A stretch of 64,000 nt of DNA. Source: Gossypium raimondii (Eukaryota; Streptophyta; Magnoliopsida; Malvales; Malvaceae). How positions within the stretch are numbered: position 1 is the first letter of the stretch; every line of letters starts with the position of its first letter. A program made the position numbers and the translations under genes. The stretch is from contig NC_068569.1 of assembly GCF_025698545.1 (NCBI RefSeq), positions 9,920,001-9,984,000 of the forward strand. The letters are read 5' to 3'. This document shows positions 23,066-34,514 of the stretch, piece after piece. The notes below the pieces were generated by a model. That model made no database searches. It was given only the letters and a program-made list of their open reading frames with translations, and had not been told where the DNA came from.

Positions 23066-26038
23066 GAGTGGACAAGAAACTGATAACCATGTACATCGTC
23101 CAGATTTCTGTCTTCGGCTTCCTCAACATCCGTCCATAACCGCACCTTCTTAACTTATAAGTATCAATGTATGTTCAAAAACTGACTTGCTGGGAAATCC
23201 TATCCTACTCTCAAAGTGTGGGTTGTGAGTGTGGGATGCAGTATATATTCAATTCGGGTGTACAGGAGGTCTTTCTACACATTTATATGTTGAGAGCTAA
23301 TGTATAGAACACAGTAGATGACAATCTCGTGTTGATTTTCCTCATTCACTGCATCTCGTAACAATAATTTTGCCTACATATATATAATAAGAAGTCATTT
23401 GTAAATATCAACACCTGGATTTAATCATCTGGCTTGCTCTTAAAGCTTTGATTACTCACTCAATCTTCATTTCCTGGACACTGTATGCTGTATCTTTCCT
23501 GCTTTCAACACAGAATATTGGGACTAAAACACGATAGATGACATCATAAGTTGATGATTTAATATCTTCTGCTACGCCTTAGTTGATTACATTTTTGGAA
23601 GATGAAATATATTTATATATTTTGATTTTATTTTATTCGTCTTCACAACGTGGGACCAAATCCAAATGTACAACACTTTGGTAATTGCAGAGGACGCATG
23701 TCGTTGATATCTTATAGTGGTTGTTGCAAATGCTTGTAATCATCTAAATTTTCCATTTCTGTTGTACGCAATTGGCTTTTTTCCATCTAATAACCTTTAT
23801 TTATTAATCTCACTGATAATCATGTCTTTATCCTCGTCACCAGAAATTAAATTTTGGTTTGTTTTTGGGTAAGTATCATTAATGTTCGTTTTTTTTCTCA
23901 ATATATCCATCAGAGCGAGTCCAATGATTAATTGTTCGTGTTTTGTAAGTTCATTAAAAAAGTATATACTAACCACGAGTTTTAAAACTATTTTGTACCT
24001 AATGCGTGGATCAAACTACTAGTATTATAATTCCGGTTAACAACTCAGTTATATCAAATTAAAAATTAGAAGAATAATTGTTTAACCAAAACAAATAAAT
24101 GTTAGTGAGATTTATTTTATGCTATTTGAATTTGAATAAATAAGAGTGCCAAATATAAATGTATGTTTTAGGAGGAATATTTTTCATTTTGTATGTTCTG
24201 TAATAGATCAAATTCTGTTATTATACTTTATACTTTGAGTAAGTTGTGGATTTAATATATATATATATATATATTAATTTGGTCATTTTCAAATTTTGTA
24301 ATTTTTAGAATTTTAAACTCCTAACTAAATGATAATTATTAAATTTATTAATTTAAGTTTTGTTATTTTAAAATTTGATGTGCAATGCTATGTTTGTTTT
24401 GTTATTTTTACATATTACTTGCAAAAAATCAGTTAATGGATTTAACAAATGTCATTTGTATTAAGATTGAAATTTTGAAATTCAAAATTCAAAAATATAG
24501 TCATGAAGAATGATCCAATTGATGAGCATGGACTAAAATTATAACTTCACGTATAATACGAGATTAATGACATAATTTAACCAAACAAATTTAATTGCCA
24601 CCATCGGATTAGGAGTAAAATTTAAAATTTTAAAAATATATGAACTAAAATTGATCAAATTAAAATATAGGTATTAAATCCACAATTTATACCAAATATA
24701 AAGTTTAATAGCAAAATTTGAACTTTGTAATTTGTTTAGACCAAAATGAAAAAAATCTATTGCTCTGAAAAACCTAAAATCAATCTGAATCGGATTATTT
24801 AGATTACTTATGACATGTCAATTAAAAGTTATCATTATTCAAAATTCAATTGAATTTTATTTATTTATTTTATAATTAATTTTAATTTTTATAAAATAAA
24901 AATAAATATTTTATATTTGAAATGGTGAAAATAATTTAAAAGTTGTATATAAAAATATTTAAAAAATATATAAAATTATTGAATTTTTGTATTTACTTAA
25001 AAAATATTGTTTTAAATAATATTATCGAAAAATATTTCAAGATTTGGGTAAACTACATCTAAGGTGACTATACTATTGATAAGTTTACATTTTGTCACTC
25101 ACTTCAAAAATTATAAAATAGTCATTAAATTATTAAAAAATTCATTTAAGTCACTAGACAATTAAAATAGTTGTTGTATGACTTTTTCGTATGCAATGCC
25201 AAGCAAACAAAAGCTTTTATTTAACTTCTCTTCTAGTTTTTATATAAAATAGTAAAATAAATTAAAAGTTCTATATAAAAAATATTTTATATTTAACAGT
25301 GTGGAAATAACTTAAAGTCCTATATAACAAATATTTTTTAAATATCATATAAAAGTTATGGTTATTTTTTACTTAAAAAATTAAATTTAAAAAAAATATT
25401 TACGAAAAATCAAATGATATTCAAAACAGTTATTTTGTTAAAACAGTAAAAAGAAAATCAAATCTCAAAAATTAAATTAAAAAAGAAAGCAAAAATCCAA
25501 AAGAATTCCAGCCAACCAAACAGATGTTATCCGAGGTTGACATCTCCAAGATTTATCCCAATATTGTTTGAGTCAATTTTTTGGCTACATTTGCAGCAAA
25601 AGCCTTTGTGTAAATCGAAATCATCCAGTGGAGTGGATATGACAGTATTAGCCATCCATGAAATATCCCACCAAAACATTAAAAAAGAAAATCAATTAAA
25701 TTAAATGCATAAATTGATTTTTTTCATGCGATCTCTTAATTTAAAACTTACGCCATAATTAAAAAAAAGAAAAAGAAAAGTGCAAATGAAAATGTGAATC
25801 CAAAGGCCTCCTAATTCAAGATATTACGGCAGTAGTTTTGAATATTTACATTTACCTGAGAAGCAAAGAATCAAATAACAGTCAACATATTAACCAAAGG
25901 CCAAAGCTTTAAAAATAAATAAAATAACAACATATTCATTTTGTGTCCATCTTCAAATCATAGGCAAAGGAAGGATCAAAATCTTATCTCGTAAATATTG
26001 TATCCTTCAAGTCAACAGCCCCCCGTGGCCATCGAGAG
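23066..26038. other. Intergenic region with MITE remains
   Basis: The first 300 bp probably hold the TPR-gene 3'UTR. Besides the MITE listed at 24204-24722, the sequence from about 25053 (GGGTAAACTACATCTAAGGTGACTA..) looks like one end of the MULE-type MITE family seen at 32386, without a second end. The rest is AT-rich and featureless. Confidence 0.45.
24204..24722. mobile_element. MITE-like foldback element
   Basis: The left arm from about 24206 (TCAAATTCTGTTATTATACT...GTGGATTTAATA) is matched in inverted orientation by the right arm ending about 24722 (TATTAAATCCACAATTTATA...AGCAAAATTTGA). About 50 nt pair with scattered mismatches. A TA microsatellite (about 24249-24274) sits just inside the left arm. 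The interior is non-coding. No clear target duplication could be fixed by eye. Confidence 0.6.
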
Positions 26039-27280
26039 TTATACGACAGGTGCAGAACCCTTCTCCAACACATCAAGGAACTCAGTTCTGCTTCTTACAA
26101 TCCTATGAAACACTTCCCTAATATGCATCTGTAAAGGGGTCAATCCTTGATCCATCCTCCCAAAAATCTCCTTTAATTCCGAAACATTTGCAGCTGCTTC
26201 CTTCACTTTCTCAGCGTCTCCAGGGAAGTGGAAAGAATCCGTAAAGTCAATCAAACTCTGAGCCAGTTTCTCCATTTTCTGCAGCTCATCCAACAATCCA
26301 GACATCCCTTTCTTCTCCTTCTTCTTCCACTCATCAGCGATTTTCTCTTGTAATCCAATCAAGCTATGGGCCCAATTCAGTTGCTTGGGAACCGGGAAAT
26401 GAGTGGGCAACCCGTTCCTCTCTTGACAAGGTATTGCAGCTACCAATGCCCACATCACAAATATCATGATCACGTTCATGGTATAAATTGGAGAGGGCAA
26501 ACCCGAAGCCTCTGCTCCACGTGGTGCAACCAGGTTGTACATCATGGATTGAATCTGTTTTGCGGATGACCAATTCTTAGCCACCTGCCAAGAAAGTGAC
26601 CTGAAATGTCCGGCAATCTGCTCCTTATTAACACCTCGGCGACCGAAGGACCAGCTCCTTTCCGTGGCTTTAACATGGGTACCTTCTTTATCGTCCAGAT
26701 TCATTGCGGAGAGGAGCATAAGTAAGGCCTTTTTAGCTCGCTTGGCATGGCCGTCCCCAAGAGGGTTTTGGTCCAAAGCCGAAATAACAATCTCAGACAG
26801 TTTTTGGCAATGCCTAACGGAGTCAACCCCGTTGGCAACGGCATTACAAATGTCCAAAGCCTTGACGGCGCGTTCAATGAATTCAGGGATCAACCGATCA
26901 AAAGGAGGCTTGGAGAGCTGGGAAGGGTCACGATCCATAATGAGAATAGCCTCGAATTCGGCTTCGCAGCAAAGGAAAACATCGAGGAGTCTGTGTAGCC
27001 AGGAAACTGAGAGGAGGGCATCGTCCTCGGGTGGTGATGAGAGTTCGGTGAAGCGATCAGAAACATGCTTTTGGAAAAGCTCAATGTCTTCAAGCTCTTG
27101 CTCTTGAGTATCCATGATCACCTCCTGATACTGATTCTCCCCAAGAAAGACACTTGGTTTTCGTTTGAATGCGTTGCATTTCTGTTGCAATTGGTTTTTA
27201 CAATGAAAGAGGGTCGTGTTTGAGGATAAAATTGCTTGGGAAGAATTCAATGGTGAGGGGCCCAGACTGGTTCTTAGCAC
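26039..27280 (-). CDS. ROH1-like / BYPASS-related protein (DUF793 family)
   Basis: One intronless frame of 413 residues. The conserved part begins near MDTQEQELEDIELFQKHVSD (ATG at 27112) and includes LLSVSWLHRLLDVFLCCEAE, RAVKALDICNAVANGVDSVR, SWSFGRRGVNKEQIAGHFRS and LSWQVAKNWSSAKQIQSMMY. A single membrane segment, MNVIMIFVMWALVAAIPCQ, follows, then a charged C-terminal half ending HIREVFHRIVRSRTEFLDVL. This layout is that of ROH1 proteins, reported to bind the exocyst subunit EXO70 and affect polarised secretion, and of the related BYPASS1 group. The long frame starts at 27280, but residues 1-40 are unlike the family; the FLGENQYQEV segment before the second Met does recall it. I therefore keep the long start with reservation; 27112 would give 357 residues. 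Confidence 0.85.
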   Translation of the reverse strand: MLRTSLGPSPLNSSQAILSSNTTLFHCKNQLQQKCNAFKRKPSVFLGENQYQEVIMDTQEQELEDIELFQKHVSDRFTELSSPPEDDALLSVSWLHRLLDVFLCCEAEFEAILIMDRDPSQLSKPPFDRLIPEFIERAVKALDICNAVANGVDSVRHCQKLSEIVISALDQNPLGDGHAKRAKKALLMLLSAMNLDDKEGTHVKATERSWSFGRRGVNKEQIAGHFRSLSWQVAKNWSSAKQIQSMMYNLVAPRGAEASGLPSPIYTMNVIMIFVMWALVAAIPCQERNGLPTHFPVPKQLNWAHSLIGLQEKIADEWKKKEKKGMSGLLDELQKMEKLAQSLIDFTDSFHFPGDAEKVKEAAANVSELKEIFGRMDQGLTPLQMHIREVFHRIVRSRTEFLDVLEKGSAPVV

Positions 27281-28277
27281 TCTGACTCGGGACTCCTTTC
27301 CTTTTTTTTTTTTTAAATTTTTGTCTGGCCCCCAAAACCCGCCTTTCTGTTTAAAAAAAAAAACAGATAGTCCCTCCCTTTGACCAGGTCATTTCATGAT
27401 GGCCCCGCCCGGCCCCCCTCTCTTTTCTTTTTCCTCTCGGTTAAATTCTGCTATTGAGTACCTGTACTTTTTTTTGCCAAATTAAGTTTTTACATTTTAA
27501 TTTTATCAATTTTAGTCATAATTCAAATAGTAGCAAATAAATTTATTTGGTGAAATTTGATTATTAGTATTGTACTATACGAACAATAGTAAATTTAGCC
27601 CGTATTCTCTAACTAGATCATTCTAAATCTCTATAATTTTCAAATTTTGAAATGTTAATCTTGAAACAAATAACCGTTATTAATCCATAAGCTAAATTCT
27701 TAGTGAATAATATAATAAATAACATATATTTTTCATATTAAAATTTGAAAATAGCATAACTTAACTTAATAAACTTAATAATTATTATTTAATAAAGACA
27801 AACAATTTAAACTTTTAATTTATAAAAAATTAAAATAATTAAATTAAATATAAAAATTAAATCCACAATTTTTATAAAAGATAAACATTATCTGCACGGT
27901 GGCATCCTCTTTGAAGGTCAACTCTACCATAGCGATAGCACCTTTGATTGTAAACTAAAGATTTAAAACAGTGATCCAAATCTTTCAAATCTTGTCAGAG
28001 TTTGAAGTCGGATTAAAAATAAAAAATAAAACTAAGTTTTTTCTAATATTTTAAAACTTATAAAACAACAAATTTAACCTTCGTATTATATCATTTAATT
28101 CTGTTTTTTAAAATTAATTTTTCATATTTACAAATTTTGATACTGTTTATAAAAATTTCAAAAATTATAAAAAATTATTTAATTGATAGTCCTTGTACTT
28201 CTAAAAAATTCAAAAATTAATTTATATATTTTAAAAGTCTTCCTCTACTTGTTCTATTTAAAGATCATAGTGTAATC
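27281..28277. other. Promoter and intergenic spacer
   Basis: The upstream region of the ROH1-like gene has T- and A-tracts. From about 27443, text like AATTCTGCTATTGAGTACCTG recalls the MITE at 614, but no matching second end is evident. The rest is AT-rich. Confidence 0.4.
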
Positions 28278-28520
28278 ATTATTATTGTTGTTGTTTTTTA
28301 TCAGATGAAAATCCATTCATTAAAAACCAGTTACAAAGGATGGGTTAAAGCCCAAACATATACAAATCAAAAGCCCAAGGCTTGATCCACACACAGCCAC
28401 CTAGAACCTTAGTGACCTAAACAACATCGCCACAGAGGAGGGGAGAGAGAACCAAGGTCCGGCAAAGCGGCATGGTGATGTGAGCGGTGTTGGCCCGGAG
28501 GCTCAAACCAAAGGAGGAAA
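28278..28520 (-). mobile_element. Probable 3' end of a LINE (non-LTR) element
   Basis: Read on the minus strand, this GC-richer island ends with TTTGTAACTGG, TTTTTAATGAATGGATTTTC and ATCTGATAAAAAACAACAAC, then AATAATAATG. This resembles plant LINE 3'UTRs, which commonly end in a '..TTTAATGAA.....ATC..GATAAAAA' phrase plus a short A-rich tail. No coding part remains and I could not identify flanking duplications, so it would be a strongly 5'-truncated insertion. Confidence 0.45.
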
Positions 28521-29104
28521 AGAGAGAAAAATATTTGAGTGTGTTGTGTATTGTCTTTGGTAATGGTTGTCTAACTATTATTATTGGTGATAGTCTTCAT
28601 CAAAATTTGTTAAATTAAAATGTTGTTAAAATTTATAATTTCTATGGTATTGGATGATACATCATTTGCCAAATAATAAAAAAATAATACCCATGTGTTT
28701 CACTCTGAATTTAATAAATTTTATTTTAGCATGATATATATGTAATATGTGAAATATTAAATTTATATTATCGATAATTTTTATATAACTAGATTCATAT
28801 CTAAAATATTAGATATATATTTCATATACTTGAAGGAAGGATACAGACATAAACATAATAAATTAGAATACGAGCAACACAATTAGTTAATGAATTCGTA
28901 TAACAAAAATAAATAAAAGCAAGCGAATCATACAAAGTATGAGTCTCTTAGATGACTCAACCATAAATAGACACTCATTTTGGTATAAAACAATCCACCT
29001 TAAATCCTAGTAGATATATTCAAGCCTCCACTTTCAATGTACAAAAAATGAGACATGTTATCGGAAAAAAATAATATAATAGCTTGCCCAGTTCTTTCAA
29101 CAAA

Positions 29105-29176
29105 GTCGTTGTAGTATAGTGGTGAGTATTCCCGCCTGTCACGCGGGTGACCCGGGTTCGATCCCCGGCAACGGCG
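29105..29176 (+). tRNA. tRNA-Asp (anticodon GTC)
   Basis: A 72-nt cloverleaf: acceptor GTCGTTG pairs with CAACGGC, the D-arm region is TAGTATAGTGGTGAGTA, the anticodon arm CCCGCCTGTCACGCGGG has GTC in the loop, and the T arm is CCCGGGTTCGATCCCCGG. Discriminator G at 29176. CAA motifs lie just upstream and a T6 tract (29180-29185) serves as RNA polymerase III terminator. It looks functional. CCA is not encoded, as expected for a nuclear gene. Confidence 0.97.
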
Positions 29177-31685
29177 GTTTTTTCAATGATATATTTTCTT
29201 TTCTTTTCAATAGTTAGTGAAATAAATTTATCTAAATAAATATATTCATATAAAAGTATGAGAGAGGTTATTCTCGTTCTCATTTTTATTTATTCAACAT
29301 GTTTGAAAATAGAAATAAAATATGAAAACTCCCTAAAAATGAAAACAAAAATTATTTTAGAATTTAAAGATGGCTTTATTAACAAAAAAATACCATTTAT
29401 TGTTTGACATTAAAAATAATTTATTATATTACTTATCATTATGTGATAATAAAAAAAGTAATATTAATTAATTAATAACTAATGTGATATATGGTATGTA
29501 ATGTTAAATTAAAAATAAGAGTTAGATTTTATTTTAGTTCATTTATTAAAAAATAAATAAATTAGTTTTTATATGGTAGATTAAAAAGTAAATTGGTTAA
29601 TTATGATAAAAATTTCATCATTTTCTACTATTAAAAATGTGCATGGTTGACAGCATAACTAGACAGTTATACGTGTGTGCCACGTGTACCTCGTGCTAAT
29701 GTACATTGACTTGTTAATAAGTAGAAATTGATGAAATTTTTAATGAAAAATATCAATTTTCTGTTTGATTTAATGTACATGGATTAATTTGCCAATTTTT
29801 TAAAGTAGATGGGATAAAATGTAATCTAACTCTTAATATTACCTCACAGATATTATATATGATATATTATTATTATTATTATTATTTGATATTTAATAAT
29901 ACTTACCATAGTTATTTAAAGAAGAAATATCAAATCACAATTGCACTTGGAAGATGGAAGATCAATGGTGAGATAATGATAGTTTTAATTATTTTGTTTT
30001 ATATGTTTAGAGTTTTGAATTTTAATTTGTAGAATTTATTTATTTATTTTGTTGTAATTATTCACAATAATACATTGATTTATATGTTGTTTATTTGATC
30101 TAATTATTTACTTATATATTTTCGTTATTTTCTTAGTATACTCAATTAATTTTCAAAATTAATAAACTTTTCCCAAAAAAATATATTTTTATGAGCTGGA
30201 AATTTTATTACAAATTAGAAGTGTTCGATAAAAATAAACATGTTTGGATTGGTTAAAGAGTGAAGAAAATGGGATTCCTTTCGGATTAGGGATTTTATAA
30301 AGAAAGAGAAGGGAACCATATCTTAATACCTCAATGAGAGGAAAATACCAATTTTTTTTCGTATTTTGCAATTAACTGTTTTTTAAAATTTATTTTCAGC
30401 AAAAAATATTAACTATTCATTGCTTTAAGTTCTATATTTTAGGTTATTCTCTTTTTATTTGTAACAATCTTATTCTTATTTTCTATTTTTAGACTACTAA
30501 GAGTACTTAATTTTGAATTATTAGATATCAATATTTTTACTGTATCATTAGATTATCTCTTTATTTTTTTAATAATTTTAACAACTTCATTTAATTTTTA
30601 TTTTGTTAGATTACTAAGGACCTTTTTTTTTTTTGCAATTTGATCAAATAAGCTTCTTTTAAACCAGGGTATGTCTATATATTATTGATTAAAACTTTAA
30701 TTATGATTTTATGCAGATATTTTTAATTTAGTTTTTATTATATATTATTTATGTAAAGGTCAAAATTGGAAAATACATGTAAAATAATCCATTTTCTTTA
30801 TGATAATTCTCATATTTAGAGTTGTTTCAGTATAGTTTTAGTGCATTTTATACACAATTGGATAAGAGTCACATGGTTTAAACCTATATAGAATATAAGT
30901 GTACAAGAATTTTAATCACTGCTTTTTACAAGTCAAGACTAATAATTTATTTTTTAATTTGAAATATTACAGTTATATATAAAAATAATTTCAGTTTTAT
31001 ACTAATGTTGATTTAATAAATTAATAAACGTGAGACTATTATTTCAATGAATTAAAATATAAACATATAAAATCACTTGAAGGAACGTAATATTAAAACC
31101 CCTTTCTACAAGGAAAATTCAAACGTATATGGTACTGGAACCCTCCAAGTTTATTTGAAAAATTTAGTCTTATTAAAAACATAATAATGACATTTTAAAT
31201 TTATTTTAAATAAAATATTGTATTTTATTCACTTGGAGGCTTACACGTCCAACTTTGAGGATATATCCTATCCCTATTCAAAAGTCACCATTATTTAATT
31301 TTTAAAAAATCTTTAGCCATCAGATAATGCCCTGAGTTTTTTTTTTTGACTTTTTCCTTGGCTTTAATTTTGTGTGATTATTAGATCCAATAAACATAAA
31401 TTAATATTTTATATGGAAAATTTTGACATTCTCCAATCAAGTTTTATCTACGTGTACATTCGTCAGCGTATTACATGAATACAAATATTTTTAAAAATTA
31501 AAATTGTAATAAATGAATTTATTTTTTTGAAATTTTTTAATATAGTTGGAAGATTATGCCTTTATATACTCATATACAAATATTTAAAAAAAATGGAAGA
31601 AAGTAAAGCATAGTACGGAATTATGATGTGTGCAAAATTTGCCAAATTCATAGAGTAATTCTTACTTTATTCCTATAGGGAAAGT
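29177..31685. other. AT-rich intergenic region
   Basis: No gene seen. It holds the MITE at 29517-29834 and a run of seven ATT units (about 29866-29886). The remainder is low-complexity AT-rich spacer up to the phytocyanin promoter. Confidence 0.45.
29517..29834. mobile_element. MITE-like foldback element
   Basis: AAGAGTTAGATT at 29517-29528 is matched in inverted orientation by AATCTAACTCTT at 29823-29834. A second inverted pair lies inside: AAAAATTTCATCATTTTCTA near 29605 and TAGAAATTGATGAAATTTTT near 29722. The interior also has TGCCACGTGTACC. Non-coding, 318 bp. Target duplication not resolved. Confidence 0.6.
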
Positions 31686-31824
31686 TAAGCGAAAATTTTG
31701 TGAAGTTAAGGTCAAGCTGCTTTGAATAATAAGGTAAGTTTTAGGTAGCCCAAGAATAAATAAGGGCTGACTAATCTTTGTTATTCAAAGCAGCTTGACC
31801 TTAACTTCACAAAATTTTCGCTTA
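31686..31824. repeat. Perfect 44-nt inverted repeat with 51-nt loop
   Basis: Bases 31686-31729 (TAAGCGAAAATTTTGTGAAG ... TTTGAATAA) are the exact reverse complement of 31781-31824. RNA from either strand would form a long perfect hairpin. It lies 255 bp upstream of the phytocyanin ATG. It has no coding content, and no transposon-like flanking duplication is evident. Confidence 0.9.
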
Positions 31825-32078
31825 GCTTGTTATTCAAATTTTCTACGTCGGGTATACCGGGAGGGAGAGGGACTCACCCCTCACACATGCACTAAGTAGA
31901 CCGGCGTTCATGCTTTTCGTCTACGTTGGTGCCCACAACCACCCGTTTCTTCTTCTTCTTTGTCCTGCCGGTGTCTATGCTCACTTTTTATATATATAGG
32001 CTTAAACATGGTTCATCTCACCACTTTTATAATTATATATACAGTTCAATTAAATAGTAAATTAAGAGAGCTGGTTTA

Positions 32079-33273
32079 ATGGCGAGGTTCATCATGTGCA
32101 TTTTATTTTTCGTAATCATCAACGCGGTGGCTTTAATGCAATTCACGGCGGCTCAAACGGTGCATGTTGTGGGGGATGACTTGGGATGGACCATTCCGCA
32201 GAACGGTGCCACCGCATACAGCAATTGGGCGGCTAGTAAGAGGTTCTTGATTGGAGATATCTTAGGTAATTAACAAAGCTCTCATCTTATTATCTCTCTC
32301 CATTTTAAGTAATTTCCAATAAAAATTGTTAATGATGTTTTTGTTGGCTTTAAAGATGTGTATTTTTGACACAATATTAACTTTAGGATAAACTACAAAA
32401 ATAGTCACTTTTGTTTGCCTCAGATTACATATTAGACACTTATGTTTGAAATGTTATGTTGTAGTAACTTACACTATTGTTTTGTTACAAAGTGGTCACT
32501 CTACCATTAAGCTTTGTTAACTCCCTAACAGTGATCCTACGTGGCAGTCCAAATGGGTTTTAAATGCCAACTTGGATGTCCTACGCGGTAATCCAAATTA
32601 AATTTATTTAATTAAAAACCTATTTTTATCCTAGCAACTAGACATCCAAGTTGGCATTTAAAACCCATTTAGACTGCCACGTAGGACTGCCGTTAGGGAC
32701 GTAACGGAGTTTAACGGTAGAATGACCACTTCGTAACAACACAATAACATAAGTGACTAAAACGTAACATTTCAAATATAAGTGACTAATATATAATTTA
32801 AGGCAAACAAAAGTGACCATTTTTGTAGTTTACCCTTAACTTTATGTATGTCTAAAGTGTTCAACTTCACAACAAATGAGCATGATGTACTACAAGTCCC
32901 CAAGGCATCTTTCGACGAGTGCAGCGACGACAACCCTATCGGAAACATGCTCATCAACGGTCCAGCCAACGTTACCCTCAACACCACTGGCGAACAATAT
33001 TACATTTGCACAATTGCGAGGCACTGTGAACTCGGTCAAAGATTAGCCATTACCGTCTCCGCCACTTCCAGCTCTCCTTTGCCTGCACCTTCACCTACTA
33101 CTCCTACAACCCCTTCTCCTACTTCCAATGATTGTACACCGGCTCCTACATCCGGTCCAACAGCTGGCTCGATACCTGCTCCCAATGCCACTCCTAATTC
33201 TTCATCTTCATCATCTGTCCTTGCCACTCTGTTGCTGTCCATATTCCCCATTTTCATGGGTTTAATTTTCTGA
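32079..33273 (+). CDS. Stellacyanin-like phytocyanin (blue copper protein), GPI-anchored
   Basis: Two exons, 32079-32265 and 32858-33273, give 200 residues. Residues 1-25 form a signal peptide ending FTAAQ. The cupredoxin domain follows: VHVVGDDLGWTIPQNGATAY, FLIGDILVFNFTTNEHDVLQ, then C in FDECSDDNP. The copper site reads H (NEHDV), C and H in YYICTIARHCELGQ, and Gln at the axial position (GQRLAI) as in stellacyanins rather than Met. The disulfide Cys pair is present. A Pro/Ser/Thr-rich region with AGP-like PAPSP motifs and a hydrophobic tail (VLATLLLSIFPIFMGLIF) indicate GPI anchoring at the plasma membrane/cell wall. The donor is TTAG/GTAATT and the acceptor CTAAAG/TG. The intron carries a MITE almost touching the acceptor. 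Confidence 0.92.
32386..32835. mobile_element. Mutator-type MITE with 9-bp target duplication, in phytocyanin intron
   Basis: The element starts GGATAAACTACAAAAATAGT and ends, read inverted, GGGTAAACTACAAAAATGGT; about 35 terminal bases pair with two mismatches. Almost the whole 450 bp folds back on itself (for example CCTACGTGGCAGTCCAAATG against an inverted partner about 32669-32687). It is flanked by the direct repeat TTAACTTTA at 32377-32385 and 32836-32844, a 9-bp duplication typical of MULEs. No transposase is encoded. Confidence 0.9.
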
Positions 33274-33892
33274 TCTATATTGAGGATCGAGGATACCAAT
33301 CTTCTTATACTTCATGATTAATTATTTGTTCCTTCCACGATATGGTTTTCCTTTCTGCTTTTTTTTTTTCTATTGAGGTACCATCGAATAAAGTTGCAAT
33401 TTCATATGAAAATTTTGTACTTTAAGATATATTACCGTGTTAGAAGTATGGGGAATAAAAATTCTTATTTTTCCTTAAAAGAAATCATGTGTATGATGAA
33501 TAAATTGAGTTCTCAAAAGTATTAACAGCCATGGCTTATTCTAGAGCAAAACTTGATTTGCTCTCGGTATTAAAAGTCGGATTATATTATATTTTTTATT
33601 TGAAAATAAATAAATTAATCTCTTTATGTTATATTAAAGAATAATTTGTTCATTATATTAAAAATTTTATCCATTACTACCAGTGATGACATTTTATATA
33701 GTAAATATCTTCACTATCTATTATTATGGTGATTAGTTGGCTTAGTTATAAATTGTGTTAGTTACAAATTACAATTCAAAATAGAGTGTTAGGAATCAAC
33801 AATACAAAATACAAAAAAAATGTATTAGGAGTCCTTTAAAATGTTTAATAATTTAAAATTTATTAGTAACTTAATAAAATACCATTTTTACT

Positions 33893-34060
33893 AAGGGTAA
33901 ATTACACTAACAGTCACTCAACTTTGGGGTAGTTGACAAAATAGTCACATTGGTTTTATTTCAGTCACTCAACTTTGAAAAAGCGACAAAACAGTTCTTT
34001 TTGCTATTTTCTGTCACAGACGTCACAACAAAGTGACATGGCAGATGACGGCATGCTTGG
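33893..34060. mobile_element. Single end of a MULE-MITE-like repeat
   Basis: The sequence starting GGGTAAATTACACTAACAGT, with repeated CAGTCACTCAACTTTG words and a GTGACATGGCAGATGACG segment, resembles the left half of the intron MITE's superfamily. No matching right end is seen before the PPR relic. Confidence 0.4.
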
Positions 34061-34167
34061 TGTCAAAAAACCCTCCAGCCGGCCGGTTACCACCAATTTA
34101 ATAGCCCTATCAGCACCAATTTAGGGTTTAAAAAGAGAAAAAGAAAAAAAGAAGGATAAGAGAAAAA

Positions 34168-34514
34168 ATGGAGATGCCTCCAGTTTTCAAATCAGCGGCA
34201 ACTGTCGTTGTCGCCAATAGCTTCCCCTACGCGAGTCCTGAAACTGATCCTCCTAATTCGACCCTCTCATCGCTAAAGAAATCTTCGATGTCGCCACCAC
34301 CTAACTCGATTTTCATCACTCTTTCTCTTCCTTCCTCGTCCTCATTCTCAAACTCGGTGGTTCCAAGCACTTCTCTCTTGTTGACGACCTTCTCATTCGT
34401 CTCAAATCCAATCAATATCGGGTAACCCCGACTCTCTTTTCTTACCTCATCAAAATCTACGTCGAAGCTGATTTACCCAAGAAAGCTCTCAATGAACTTG
34501 ACATAATATATTAA
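34168..34514 (+). pseudogene. PPR protein gene relic
   Basis: In the frame beginning 34272 the reading is AKEIFDVATT, a stop, then LDFHHSFSSFLVLILKLGGS, KHFSLVDDLLIRLKSNQYRV and TPTLFSYLIKIYVEADLPKK, ALNELD. This matches the N-terminal region of pentatricopeptide repeat proteins (helix pairs with TPTLFSYLIKIYGEA-type motif). The in-frame stop and the loss of everything after ALNELD show a truncated copy. A weak ATG-led start (MEMPPVFKSA) at 34168 lies in another frame. PPR proteins act in organelle RNA processing; this copy cannot. Confidence 0.55.

Noticed and set aside
26664-27107. 147-residue plus-strand frame.
   Set aside because: Antisense shadow of the ROH1-like coding sequence.
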